NCBI GenBank assembly: GCA_934454525.1
Contig: CAKSFM010000004.1
Coordinates: 62,001-126,000 of the forward strand
Direction: 5' to 3'
DNA length: 64,000 bases
DNA from: an uncultured Clostridia bacterium
GTDB lineage: Bacteria > Bacillota > Clostridia > UMGS1883
Position 1 is the stretch's first letter. The number at the start of each line of letters is the position of its first letter. This document shows, piece after piece, positions 1 to 8,565 of this stretch. A program made the translations under genes and the position numbers. The notes under the pieces were generated by a model. It saw nothing but the letters and a program-made list of their open reading frames with translations. It was not told where the DNA came from and did no database searches.

Positions 1-633
1 CATCATATCACGCAGAGCTGCGCCGCACGTTTGAGCCTTGTTGACCCGACACGCAGTGCCGCCGGCGAACTTGTTTATGAGCTTATCGCCGCTTCGGGCG
101 AAAAGCTCACAAAGCAGGCGGCGGAGTATCTTTACTGCGCCATTTCCTCCGACACAGGCTCGTTCAGATATGCAAGCGTCACGCAGAGAACGCTTGAAAT
201 AGTTATTGAGCTGATGAAAACCGGAATTGACACCGCCCATCTTTGCAGCATGCTTTATGAACGCAAAACCCTTAAGCAGCTCAAGCTTCAGGGCGAAGCT
301 ATTTCGCGCCTTAAATTGTACGGCGGTGGAAAAATCGGAGCTGCCGGCATTGACCGCAAAGTTATGGAAAGGTATAACGCAAAAAAGGCTGACACGGAGT
401 TTCTCGCTCAGCTTCCGCGGATTCTTGACGGTGTTATAATCAGCGCTTTTTTCACGCAGCTTGAAAACGGCGATGTCCGCGTGAACCTTCGTTCTGACGG
501 AGATTACAATATTGAGCCTGTTGCGCGCCTGTTCGGCGGCGGCGGTCACAAAAAGGCGGCAGGCTGCACAATAAAAGGAGCTTCTTTTGAAGAAGCCGAA
601 CAAATGGTTGTAACGGAGCTTTTGAAGCTATGA
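1..633 (+). CDS. nrnA: DHH-family phosphoesterase NrnA, C-terminal part (5' end off window)
   Basis: C-terminal part of a bifunctional nanoRNase/pAp phosphatase, which degrades 2-5-mers of RNA and removes 3'-phosphoadenosine 5'-phosphate. The first codons read His-His followed by ITQSCAARLSLVDPTRSAAG, matching the DHH motif and the following strand of the family, so the frame is open from base 1 and the true start lies left of the window. The DHHA1 domain ends with GGGGHKKAAG near residue 180 of the visible part, the conserved glycine-rich RNA-binding loop. The stop overlaps the truB start by 4 bp (ATGA). The nrnA-truB-ribF order is the common Firmicutes arrangement, often behind nusA, infB and rbfA. 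Family is certain; the exact substrate is inferred. Confidence 0.9.
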   Translation, partial: HHITQSCAARLSLVDPTRSAAGELVYELIAASGEKLTKQAAEYLYCAISSDTGSFRYASVTQRTLEIVIELMKTGIDTAHLCSMLYERKTLKQLKLQGEAISRLKLYGGGKIGAAGIDRKVMERYNAKKADTEFLAQLPRILDGVIISAFFTQLENGDVRVNLRSDGDYNIEPVARLFGGGGHKKAAGCTIKGASFEEAEQMVVTELLKL

Positions 634-1523
634 ATGATTTTAACGGAGTAATTATACTTAACAAGCCGCGCGGCAGCTCATCGCACAGAATGGTGAGCAT
701 TGTGCGCCGCGCTCTTAATATGAAAAAGGTCGGGCATACCGGCACTCTTGATCCCGGAGCAACCGGCGTGCTTCCCATTCTTGTCGGAACGGCAACGCGC
801 GCCTCGGATCTTCTGACAGCGCAGGACAAGCGTTACCGCGCAACTATACTGCTCGGAACCGTTACCGACACACTTGACACTGACGGAGAAATTATTGCCG
901 AAAACCCTGTCGCCGCAGCGGAATCAGACATCCGCCGCGCTGTTTCATGCTTTATCGGCAATATCGAACAGCTTCCGCCGATGTACAGCGCGGTTCAGGT
1001 CGGAGGGCAGCGGCTTTATCATCTTGCGCGCCAGGGAATTGAAATTGAGCGCAAACCGCGCAGTGTTACGATTTATTCAATTGAAATTCTCAGTATTGAT
1101 ATTCCGCGCGTCACAATTGATGTTCATTGCAGCAAGGGAACATACATAAGAACGCTTGCTGCGGATATAGGTGATAAGCTCGGCTGCGGTGCTTGCATTG
1201 AAGCGCTCATGCGCACACAAAGCGGAGATTTTCTGATTGAAAATTCCATAACGCCGGAACAGCTTTCCGCACTTTCCGAAAAAGGAGAAACAGAAAGCGT
1301 TATTATCCCGACTGACAAGCTTTTTCCCGATTATGAAGCCGTGCAGCTTGATAAAAAACGCGCCGACAGAGTGAAAAACGGCGTTCCGATTTATTTTAAC
1401 GGCAGGGATTTCGGGCAAAAGCTCAGAATTTATGACGAAAACGGTGATTTTATTGCACTTTCGGAGGTTTCCGAAACAGACGGGCGAAAGTGTTTGAAGC
1501 TAATAAAGGGGTTTTATAAATGA
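630..1523 (+). CDS. truB: tRNA pseudouridine(55) synthase TruB
   Basis: Makes pseudouridine 55 in the T-loop of tRNAs. At 297 residues it has normal bacterial length. GVIILNKPRGSSSH near residue 6 and GHTGTLDPGATGVLPI near residue 36 match TruB; the Asp in TLDP is the catalytic nucleophile. CSKGTYIRTLAADIG near residue 168 is the second conserved motif. The C-terminal part matches the PUA-like tail. The ATG overlaps the nrnA stop, and the truB stop overlaps the ribF start, so the three genes are translationally coupled. Confidence 0.97.
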   Translation: MNDFNGVIILNKPRGSSSHRMVSIVRRALNMKKVGHTGTLDPGATGVLPILVGTATRASDLLTAQDKRYRATILLGTVTDTLDTDGEIIAENPVAAAESDIRRAVSCFIGNIEQLPPMYSAVQVGGQRLYHLARQGIEIERKPRSVTIYSIEILSIDIPRVTIDVHCSKGTYIRTLAADIGDKLGCGACIEALMRTQSGDFLIENSITPEQLSALSEKGETESVIIPTDKLFPDYEAVQLDKKRADRVKNGVPIYFNGRDFGQKLRIYDENGDFIALSEVSETDGRKCLKLIKGFYK

Positions 1524-2434
1524 CAGCCGTTCAGAGCAGCATTGCACTCGGATTTTTTGACGGAGTGCATATCGCACACCGCGAAATAATTGAATCCGCA
1601 GTTCATGAAGCCAAAGTGCACGGACTGCGGCCGCTTGTGCTGACATTTGACAAAGCGCCGTCCGAAGTGCTTTTCGGCATTGCGCCTCCTTATATCACAA
1701 CGCTTGAGGAAAAGGAACGGCTGATAAGCTCTTTGGGCGCACAGATGTGCCTGATGAATACAAGCCGTGAACTTCTGTCCATGACAGCCGGGCAGTTTGC
1801 TGAAAAAATACTTGTTCAAAAATACAACGCAGCATCAGTATCATGCGGATTTAATTACCATTTCGGAAGTTCCGGCAGCGGCGATACACAGCTTTTAACA
1901 GAACTCGGAAAACAGCTCGGTTTTAAAGTCACGATTGTCGGCGAACGCATATCAGGCGGGGAAACGGTAAGCTCAAGCAGAATCCGCGCGCTTATTTCCT
2001 GCGGAAGAATTGAAGAAGCCAATATACTTCTCGGAAGAAATTTTTCAATTTCGGGAATTGTGTCGCACGGGAAACGGCTCGGAAGAACAATCGGATTCCC
2101 GACTGCGAACATATATCCTCCCCTCGGGGCGCTTCTTCCGATGAGCGGAGTTTATGAAACGGTTGTTAATATAAACGGAGAAAAGCGAAGCGCCATAACA
2201 AACACCGGCACAAATCCCACAGTCGGCAAGGAAGCGCTGCGCACCGAAACATATATCCCATCCGCCGATGTTGACCTTTACGGCAAGCAGTTAACGGTTG
2301 AATTTGTTCGTTTTATTCGTCCCGAGAAGAAGTTTTCCGATTTGAACGCCCTGAAACAGCAGATTAAAATTGATTTGAACGGAATAATTGCATATTCCGG
2401 GAAAATATATAATGAAAATAATCATCAAAAATAA
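1520..2434 (+). CDS. ribF: Bifunctional riboflavin kinase / FAD synthetase
   Basis: Converts riboflavin to FMN and then FAD. The N-terminal nucleotidyltransferase domain begins almost at the first residue (ALGFFDGVHIAHREII, with the GFFDGVHxGH-type motif) and includes SSSRIR near residue 153. The C-terminal riboflavin kinase domain carries GRTIGFPTANIYP near residue 190 and TNTGTNPT. Length is typical (304 residues). The start overlaps truB by ATGA. FMN is used downstream in this window by the covalently flavinylated subunits RnfD and RnfG, but no FMN riboswitch is seen here. Confidence 0.95.
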   Translation: MTAVQSSIALGFFDGVHIAHREIIESAVHEAKVHGLRPLVLTFDKAPSEVLFGIAPPYITTLEEKERLISSLGAQMCLMNTSRELLSMTAGQFAEKILVQKYNAASVSCGFNYHFGSSGSGDTQLLTELGKQLGFKVTIVGERISGGETVSSSRIRALISCGRIEEANILLGRNFSISGIVSHGKRLGRTIGFPTANIYPPLGALLPMSGVYETVVNINGEKRSAITNTGTNPTVGKEALRTETYIPSADVDLYGKQLTVEFVRFIRPEKKFSDLNALKQQIKIDLNGIIAYSGKIYNENNHQK

Positions 2435-2439
2435 TTTTC

Positions 2440-2468
2440 TTGACAAACAGTGACAAAAAGCGTATAAT
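2440..2468 (+). promoter_or_regulatory. Sigma-A-type promoter of the branched-chain operon
   Basis: Perfect consensus -35 TTGACA (2440-2445), a 17-bp spacer and perfect -10 TATAAT (2463-2468). It lies directly after ribF and about 33 bp upstream of the Ile-rich leader ORF. It is the best promoter match in the window and should drive the 2502-13224 transcription unit. Confidence 0.9.
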
Positions 2469-2501
2469 AAAATCATAAAATTAATGAGGGGTTTTAAGCT
2501 C

Positions 2502-2603
2502 ATGTATTCATTTGGTTTTGCAGCTGTTATATCTGTCATTATCGCTATAATTATTCTAGACATTATCGGTCTTAATAAGAATAGCGCTTTTTGTCGTATA
2601 TAA
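2502..2603 (+). CDS. Ile-rich 33-residue leader peptide (putative attenuator ORF)
   Basis: Small ORF between a consensus promoter and an intrinsic terminator. The start ATG has a GAGGGG ribosome site 10 nt upstream (2486-2491). Nine of 33 codons are Ile, with runs VISVIIAIIILDIIGLN in the middle. The position ahead of a branched-chain amino-acid operon and the Ile clustering resemble leader peptides of ilv attenuators such as E. coli ilvL. I infer that ribosome stalling at Ile codons under Ile shortage favours an antiterminator. Alternatives are a small membrane protein or a type I toxin-like peptide, because the central segment is also a plausible transmembrane helix. Confidence 0.6.
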   Translation: MYSFGFAAVISVIIAIIILDIIGLNKNSAFCRI

Positions 2604-2643
2604 ACTGCATTAACACCATTTATGGTTCGGTTATGAGTTTTTT

Positions 2644-2678
2644 AATGCTCGCGGCAATCAGTGCTGCGGGCATTTTTT
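2644..2678 (+). terminator. Attenuator terminator hairpin
   Basis: Left arm 2644-2656 and right arm 2662-2674 form 13 consecutive pairs (two of them G-U) around a 5-nt loop, ending in a six-T run. It stands between the leader ORF stop (2603) and the ribosome site of the next gene (2709). A competing 7-bp pairing is possible between GCATTAA (2607-2613) and TTAATGC (2642-2648), which would break the base of the terminator. This supports conditional termination, but the pairing is short and A/T-rich. Confidence 0.75.
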
Positions 2679-2721
2679 AGTATAAACCTTTCAAACTATT
2701 AAATGTATGGAGGAATACGAG

Positions 2722-4113
2722 ATGAGGAAAATTGAAATTGCCGACATTACACTTCGCAGCGGAAATGACTATTCCCTTAACTTTAAGGAAAAAGTCGAAA
2801 CAGCAAGGCTTCTTGACAAGCTAAATGCAGATGTTATAGAAACGGCAAGACTAACCGGCGGAAAAACGGATATCGTGTTGCTTCACACAATTTCCGGTAT
2901 TGTAAAAAACAGCATCGTATGCGTTCCCGTTTCGGTTGATGAAGATGAGATTGCAGCCGCTGCGGAGGCTCTCCGCGGCACGGCAAAGGCTGCCGTGAAC
3001 ATACTCGCCCCTGTTTCAACAGTTCAGATGGAATATCTGTGCCGCAAAAAGCCGCAGAAAATGCTTGAAGCCGTTGCCGCATGCGTTAAAAAGGCGGCTG
3101 AGCTTTTTGAGAACGTTGAAGTATCGCTTCTGGACGCAACGCGCGCCGAACGTGATTTTCTTATATCCGTGACGGATACGGCACTCGAAAACGGAGCAAA
3201 GACCATAACTCTTTGTGATGACACCGGCGAAATGCTCCCCTCTGAGTTCGGTGATTTCGTTGCCGATATTAAATCTGCAAGCAAGCTTTCACAGGGCGGC
3301 AGACTTGCAGTTACATGCTCAAACGCACTTCACATGGCGGCTGCCTGTGCCGCTGCCGCAGTGCAAAACGGTGCAGACATCGTTAAAACATCAATGCTCG
3401 GCAAAAATGCGGCATCGCTTAAAACCGTTGCCGGAATTATCCGCGCAAAGGGCGCGGCACTCGATGTTTGCTGCAATCTTAATATGACGGTGCTTGACAG
3501 CTGCGTTAAACAGGCTGTTCAGATTGCCGAAGGCAAGGCTGCTGACACGGATGAAAACACTTCCCCGTCTTCGTCCGATGTGCTGAAAGGCGATGAAGAC
3601 ATCAAAACCGTTGCTGCGGCTGTTGAAAAGCTCGGATACGATCTTTCCGAGGATGATATAACAAATGTTTATGCCGCATTCGTTAAAACGGCAGCTAAAA
3701 AGGAAATAACAGAGCGCGATCTTGACGCAATTGTTGCAAGCGAAGCGCTTCAGGTTCCGCCGACATATAAGATTGAAAGCTTTGTTGCCAATATCGGAAA
3801 CGTTATCACGCCTATGGCACATATAAAGCTCAGCAAAAACGGCGAAGAGCTTTCCGGATACAATGTCGGCGACGGACCGATTGATGCAGCATTCCGCGCA
3901 ATTGAGCAGATAGTCGGTCATCACTTTGAGCTTGACGATTTTCAGATTCAGGCTGTAACGCGCGGACGTGAAGCTCTCGGTTCGGCAATCGTGAAGCTGC
4001 GTTCGAATGGCAAGCTTTACTCAGGCAGAGGTCTTTCAACCGATATCGTTGACGCTTCCATTAATGCATACATAAATGCACTTAACAAAATCTGTTTTGA
4101 GGAGGAATTGTGA
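2722..4113 (+). CDS. LeuA-like protein with degenerate metal site and intact regulatory domain
   Basis: Resembles 2-isopropylmalate/citramalate synthases: an HMGL-like TIM barrel (about residues 1-270), a linker, then a LeuA-type allosteric domain (about 345-455) with YNVGDGPIDAAFRAI and SGRGLSTDIVDASINAY. Key catalytic positions are changed. The usual TTLRDG is ITLRSG (residues 10-14), so the metal-ligand Asp is Ser. The usual HxH metal motif (HCHND) is TCSN at 198-201, and the GERxGN motif is missing. I infer no normal metal-dependent Claisen condensation, so a leucine/isoleucine-responsive pseudoenzyme or a changed reaction. The start at 2722 has GGAGGA 7 nt upstream; the ATG at 2707 lacks this spacing. 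The stop overlaps the next start by 1 bp. Confidence 0.8.
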   Translation: MRKIEIADITLRSGNDYSLNFKEKVETARLLDKLNADVIETARLTGGKTDIVLLHTISGIVKNSIVCVPVSVDEDEIAAAAEALRGTAKAAVNILAPVSTVQMEYLCRKKPQKMLEAVAACVKKAAELFENVEVSLLDATRAERDFLISVTDTALENGAKTITLCDDTGEMLPSEFGDFVADIKSASKLSQGGRLAVTCSNALHMAAACAAAAVQNGADIVKTSMLGKNAASLKTVAGIIRAKGAALDVCCNLNMTVLDSCVKQAVQIAEGKAADTDENTSPSSSDVLKGDEDIKTVAAAVEKLGYDLSEDDITNVYAAFVKTAAKKEITERDLDAIVASEALQVPPTYKIESFVANIGNVITPMAHIKLSKNGEELSGYNVGDGPIDAAFRAIEQIVGHHFELDDFQIQAVTRGREALGSAIVKLRSNGKLYSGRGLSTDIVDASINAYINALNKICFEEEL

Positions 4114-6572
4114 TGAATCTTTCTTTCTCTACCAACCATTGGGGAATGGACGTGTGCAGCGCCATCGAAAATGCACACGAATATAAATACGGCGCAATTG
4201 AAATTCACGATATTAAGGAAACAAGCAGGCAAACGCTTAATGATATATACAGAAGCCTTATCGCGAACAGGCTGAAAATTTCGTGCATTGATATGACATG
4301 CGATATTGCAAAAAATTCTTCCAAGGCTTTTACGGAACTCGAAGAATGTGCCGAGGCAGCGGCAAGGCTGCGCTGCGGATATATCAGACTCAAAGCCGGA
4401 AACGGTGACTGTGTATATGATTTTATAAAGCGCGCGCTCCCCGTTGCACGGAAAAACGGCGTTGTGCTTTTGCTGGAAACACAGGGAATGTATTCAGACA
4501 CCGCAAAGCTGCGCGACCTGCTTGAGGATTTTGCCGATGATTATCTCGGTGCACTGTGGGACTTTCATTATCCTTACAGAATCGCCGGGGAAACGCCCGA
4601 TGTCACAATCAAAAACCTCGGCGCGTATGTCCGCCATATTCACATAAAGGATTCGGTAAGCGCGGATGAGTTTGCGCTTGTCGGCGAAGGAAATCTGCCC
4701 GTCAGCGAATTCATCAACGCGCTGCGTTCAATCAATTATGACGGATTCATATCTCTTGAATGGAATCCCGAATGGATGAGCGAGATAACCGATAAGGACG
4801 TTATTCTCCCCCATTTCACAAGCTTTATGGAACGTTTCGACAGTCTTGCAACCGCAAAAACGCCGTACTATGAAAACAAAGCCAAAACAGGTAAGTTCGT
4901 CTGGAAAAAGGACGTGCTGATTGAAAAAACGTTTTCCCAGGTTCTTGACACAATGGTGCGCGAATTTCCGAATCAGTACGCTTTCAAATACACAACGCTT
5001 GATTATACAAGAACCTACAGCCAGTTTCGCGATGATGTTGACGAATTTTGCCGCACACTTATCGCTCTCGGCGTTAAATCCGGCTCACACGTTGCAGTTT
5101 GGGCAACAAATATTCCGCAGTGGTATATTGCTTTCTGGGCAGTAACAAAAATCGGTGCCGTGCTCGTTTCGATGAACACAGCTTATAAAATCCATGAAGC
5201 GGAATATCTTCTGAAGCAGTCCGATACGCACACTCTTATCATGATTGACGGCTACAGGGATTCGAACTATTCGCAGATTATCGCTGAGCTTTGCCCGGAG
5301 CTTGAAACCAAGCAGCCGGAGGAAGCTCTCCATGCCAAAAGGCTGCCTTTTCTCCGCAATGTTATCACAGTGGGGTTTGAACAAAAAGGCTGCATTCCAT
5401 GGGAACGTGCGATGAGCCTTGCCGGCAGCGTTCCGCTTGAAGAGGTTTATCGGATGGCTGCCGCAGTGGATGTTCACAGCGTTTGTAATATGCAGTACAC
5501 AAGCGGAACAACCGGTTTTCCAAAAGGCGTTATGCTGACGCATTACAATATCGTGAACAACGGCAAATGCATCGGTGACAGAATGGATCTTTCCACTGCC
5601 GACCGCATGATGATTCAGGTTCCGATGTTTCACTGCTTCGGCATGGTGCTTGCAATGACTGCCGCAATGACTCACGGCGGCTCGCTTTATCCGCTGCCGT
5701 ACTTCTCCCCGAAATCAGCGCTTTCGTGCATCGACCGTGAGCATATAACATGTTTCCACGGAGTGCCGACAATGTTTATCGCTCTTTTGGAGCATCCCGA
5801 CTTCACAAAAACGGATTTTTCATATATGAGAACGGGAATCATGGCAGGCTCGCCTTGCCCCGTACCCGTAATGCAGGACGTTGTCAATAAAATGAACATG
5901 ACGGAAATCACAATCGTTTACGGGCAGACGGAATCCTCGCCCGGATGCACAATGAGCAGCACGGACGATTCAACAGAGGTTCGCGTTTCAACCGTAGGGC
6001 GGCCGCTGCCTGAAATTGAGTGCAGAATTGTTGACCCCGAAACCGGCAAAGAACTTCCCGACAATGAAACGGGTGAATTCGTTGCACGCGGTTATAATAT
6101 AATGAAGGGGTATTACAAAATGCCGCGTGAAACGTCCGAAGCGATTGATTCTGACGGCTGGCTGCACACGGGCGACCTTGCCTGCCGCACTCCGGACGGA
6201 AACTATCGCATAACCGGGCGTCTTAAGGACATGATTATCCGCGGCGGTGAAAACATTTATCCCAAAGAAATCGAGGAATTTATATATACGAATCCCAAGG
6301 TTAAGGACGTGCAGGTTATCGGGGTTCCCGATGAGCAGTACGGCGAGGAAATTATGGCTTGCGTTATCCTTAAAGACGGCGAAACGATGACCGATAAGGA
6401 AATGAAAGATTTTGTTGCCGCAAGCATGGCAAAGCACAAGGTTCCGCGTTATGTGGATTTTGTGGACGCTTTCCCCATGAACGTCGCAGGAAAGGTATTA
6501 AAATACAAAATGCGTGAGGATGCGGTTGAGCGTCTCGGAATAAAAAAGGTAGACGGTATTGTAACTCAGTAA
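4113..6572 (+). CDS. Fusion: sugar-isomerase-type TIM barrel + AMP-forming acyl-CoA synthetase
   Basis: An 819-residue two-domain protein. Residues 1 to about 255 match the xylose-isomerase-like TIM-barrel family (AP endonuclease 2 fold), with likely metal ligands in [22 protein letters not shown] and SLEWNPEW. From about residue 275 it is a class I adenylate-forming ligase: P-loop [16 protein letters not shown] near 462, [38 protein letters not shown], and the C-terminal catalytic Lys in [10 protein letters not shown]. The ligase half should activate a carboxylic acid to acyl-CoA via acyl-AMP; the barrel's role is unknown. ATG 4113 is chosen over GTG 4110 because GGAGGA (4101-4106) then has 6-nt spacing. 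The fusion is uncommon among characterised ligases. Confidence 0.85.
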   Translation: MNLSFSTNHWGMDVCSAIENAHEYKYGAIEIHDIKETSRQTLNDIYRSLIANRLKISCIDMTCDIAKNSSKAFTELEECAEAAARLRCGYIRLKAGNGDCVYDFIKRALPVARKNGVVLLLETQGMYSDTAKLRDLLEDFADDYLGALWDFHYPYRIAGETPDVTIKNLGAYVRHIHIKDSVSADEFALVGEGNLPVSEFINALRSINYDGFISLEWNPEWMSEITDKDVILPHFTSFMERFDSLATAKTPYYENKAKTGKFVWKKDVLIEKTFSQVLDTMVREFPNQYAFKYTTLDYTRTYSQFRDDVDEFCRTLIALGVKSGSHVAVWATNIPQWYIAFWAVTKIGAVLVSMNTAYKIHEAEYLLKQSDTHTLIMIDGYRDSNYSQIIAELCPELETKQPEEALHAKRLPFLRNVITVGFEQKGCIPWERAMSLAGSVPLEEVYRMAAAVDVHSVCNMQYTSGTTGFPKGVMLTHYNIVNNGKCIGDRMDLSTADRMMIQVPMFHCFGMVLAMTAAMTHGGSLYPLPYFSPKSALSCIDREHITCFHGVPTMFIALLEHPDFTKTDFSYMRTGIMAGSPCPVPVMQDVVNKMNMTEITIVYGQTESSPGCTMSSTDDSTEVRVSTVGRPLPEIECRIVDPETGKELPDNETGEFVARGYNIMKGYYKMPRETSEAIDSDGWLHTGDLACRTPDGNYRITGRLKDMIIRGGENIYPKEIEEFIYTNPKVKDVQVIGVPDEQYGEEIMACVILKDGETMTDKEMKDFVAASMAKHKVPRYVDFVDAFPMNVAGKVLKYKMREDAVERLGIKKVDGIVTQ

Positions 6573-6595
6573 TTATTTTTGAAAGGATGATTTAT

Positions 6596-7663
6596 ATGCT
6601 GAACATCAAAATCGAAAAAACAACAACCCCCAAGAAGAAACCCGCAAAGGACGCAAAGCTCGGCTTCGGTAAAATCTTCACCGACCATATGTTTGAAATG
6701 GATTATACCGAGGGCAAAGGCTGGCACGATGCAAGAATCGTTCCCTATCATAATCTTTCGCTCTCCCCTGCGTGTATGGTTTTCCACTACGGTCAGGAAA
6801 TGTTTGAGGGATTGAAAGCATATAAAGGCGCGGACGGCAAGGCTCGCCTGTTCCGCCCCGATATGAATGCAAAAAGAGCTAACAACTCCAACAAGCGTTT
6901 GTGTATTCCCGAAATTCCCGAGGAAGATTTTGTTGAAGCCGTAAAAGCGCTTGTTAAGGTTGATGAGGACTGGATTCCCACGCAGGAGGGTACTTCGCTT
7001 TATATCCGCCCGTTTGTTATCGCAACCGATGATTTTCTCGGGGTTGCACCTTCTCAGACATATAAATTTATAATCATTCTTGCCCCGAGCGGCGCTTATT
7101 ATGAAAGCGGACTTGCACCGGTCGGCATCTGGATTGAAGATGAATATGTCCGCGCCGTTCGCGGAGGAATGGGTTTTGCAAAAACCGGCGGAAACTATGC
7201 CGTAAGCCTTGCAGCTCAGGTTAAAGCTCATGACGATGGATATTCACAGGTTCTCTGGCTTGACGGTGTTGAAAGAAAATACATCGAGGAAGTCGGTGCA
7301 ATGAACATCTTCTTTAAGATTGACGGCAAGGTTGTAACACCCATGCTGAACGGAAGTATTCTTCCCGGCGTTACGCGCAACAGCGTAATTCAGCTCTGCA
7401 AAAGCCTTGGCTATGAGGTTGAGGAACGCCGCGTGAGCGCTCAGGAGCTTCTTGACGCACAGAAGAACGGTAAATTGGACGAGTGCTTCGGAACAGGCAC
7501 TGCAGCTGTTATCTCCCCCGTTGGCAAGCTGCGCTACAAAGACGATGTTATGCTTATCAACAACAATGAAATCGGACCGCTCAGCCAAAAGCTGTACGAC
7601 ACACTCACAGGTATTCAGTGGGGTAAATGCGAGGATAAATTCGGATGGACAGTAACTCTGTAA
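6596..7663 (+). CDS. ilvE: Branched-chain amino acid aminotransferase
   Basis: Class IV PLP-dependent transaminase interconverting Val, Leu or Ile with their 2-oxoacids, using glutamate/2-oxoglutarate. The 355-residue length fits the long IlvE subfamily. Seen motifs: [16 protein letters not shown], the PLP lysine in [34 protein letters not shown] and [13 protein letters not shown]. The ATG at 6596 has AAAGGA 8 nt upstream and is preferred to the ATG at 6587, which overlaps that site. Its 2-oxoacid is the substrate or product of the VOR complex encoded downstream. Confidence 0.93.
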   Translation: MLNIKIEKTTTPKKKPAKDAKLGFGKIFTDHMFEMDYTEGKGWHDARIVPYHNLSLSPACMVFHYGQEMFEGLKAYKGADGKARLFRPDMNAKRANNSNKRLCIPEIPEEDFVEAVKALVKVDEDWIPTQEGTSLYIRPFVIATDDFLGVAPSQTYKFIIILAPSGAYYESGLAPVGIWIEDEYVRAVRGGMGFAKTGGNYAVSLAAQVKAHDDGYSQVLWLDGVERKYIEEVGAMNIFFKIDGKVVTPMLNGSILPGVTRNSVIQLCKSLGYEVEERRVSAQELLDAQKNGKLDECFGTGTAAVISPVGKLRYKDDVMLINNNEIGPLSQKLYDTLTGIQWGKCEDKFGWTVTL

Positions 7664-8334
7664 AAAGACTGACCGTTTTTGCCGGTCACTATGGAAGCGG
7701 AAAAACAAATATCGCCGTAAACTATGCACTTTGGCTGAAAACGCTTTATGCTCACGTTTCGGTTGCTGATCTTGATATTGTCAACCCTTATTTCAGAACA
7801 AAGGACAGCACGGAGGTGCTGGCGCGCAATGGCATAAAACTTATTTCATCGCCTTATGCCAACTCAAATGTTGACACGCCGGCACTCCCTGCGGAGGCAT
7901 ATTCCCTTTTGCATAATACGCATCAGGCAGGCGTTATAGATGTCGGCGGAGATGACCGCGGTGCGCTTGCGCTCGGGCGTTATTCGGACGGAATACTTGC
8001 AGATGGCAGCTATGAATTTCTGTTTGTTATCAGCAAGTACCGCCCGCTTACGCGTGACGCCGAAAGCACACTCTCGGTAATGCGCGAAATTGAAGCTGCG
8101 GCACATATGCGCTTCACGGGAATAGTAAACAATTCAAATATCGGCGAAATAACCACCGCGGAGGATGTGCTTGCGAGTGTTCCCTATGCCGCGGAAATAT
8201 CCGAAAAGGCAGACATCCCGATAAGAATGACAACCGCTCTGAAAAGCCTTTGTCCTCTTCTTGAGGATAAAATCGAAAATATAATGCCGCTCACTCTTTA
8301 TGTTGAGCAGAGCTGGGCAGAAAGGAATGAATAG
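7645..8334 (+). CDS. P-loop ATPase of the MinD/ParA-like (SIMIBI) type
   Basis: A 229-residue ATPase with an N-terminal Walker A motif ([17 protein letters not shown]) and [15 protein letters not shown], followed by [17 protein letters not shown], which matches the switch region of MinD-like proteins. No transmembrane segment or extra domain is visible. It starts inside the last codons of ilvE (19-bp overlap, different frame) and ends 1 bp before the ferredoxin gene, so it is tightly built into the VOR operon. A role in Fe-S or cofactor maturation of the oxidoreductase is my inference from position; sequence alone does not show it. Confidence 0.75.
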   Translation: MDSNSVKRLTVFAGHYGSGKTNIAVNYALWLKTLYAHVSVADLDIVNPYFRTKDSTEVLARNGIKLISSPYANSNVDTPALPAEAYSLLHNTHQAGVIDVGGDDRGALALGRYSDGILADGSYEFLFVISKYRPLTRDAESTLSVMREIEAAAHMRFTGIVNNSNIGEITTAEDVLASVPYAAEISEKADIPIRMTTALKSLCPLLEDKIENIMPLTLYVEQSWAERNE

Positions 8335-8335
8335 A

Positions 8336-8539
8336 ATGGCAAAAGTAACCTTTGACCGCGAAACCTGTAAGGGATGCGGACTTTGTGTGGGCGCATGTCC
8401 AAAGAAAATCGTTGCCCTCAGTGATGAACTGAATAAGCGCGGCTACCATCCGGCGCATGTAACCGATGCGGAAAAATGTATCGGCTGCGCTTTCTGCGCA
8501 ACAATGTGCCCCGACTGCGTAATCACGGTTGAAAGATAA
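8336..8539 (+). CDS. vorD: 2x[4Fe-4S] ferredoxin subunit of 2-oxoacid oxidoreductase (delta)
   Basis: A 67-residue bacterial-type ferredoxin with two cluster motifs, CKGCGLCVGACPKK and CIGCAFCATMCPDC. It fits the delta subunit of four-subunit VOR/KOR enzymes, which passes electrons between the TPP-bound intermediate and external ferredoxin. The ATG at 8336 has AAAGGA 9 nt upstream; the ATG at 8327 directly abuts that site and is less likely. The gene starts 1 bp after the ATPase stop and is followed by the alpha, beta and gamma subunit genes. Confidence 0.9.
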   Translation: MAKVTFDRETCKGCGLCVGACPKKIVALSDELNKRGYHPAHVTDAEKCIGCAFCATMCPDCVITVER

Positions 8540-8565
8540 CACTTTGAAAGGAATGATAAAAAAGC

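Noticed and set aside
2435..2721. T-box riboswitch ahead of the branched-chain operon
   Set aside because: No T-box sequence (GGGTGGNACCGCG-like) or specifier stem is present; the leader ORF with a terminator fits better.
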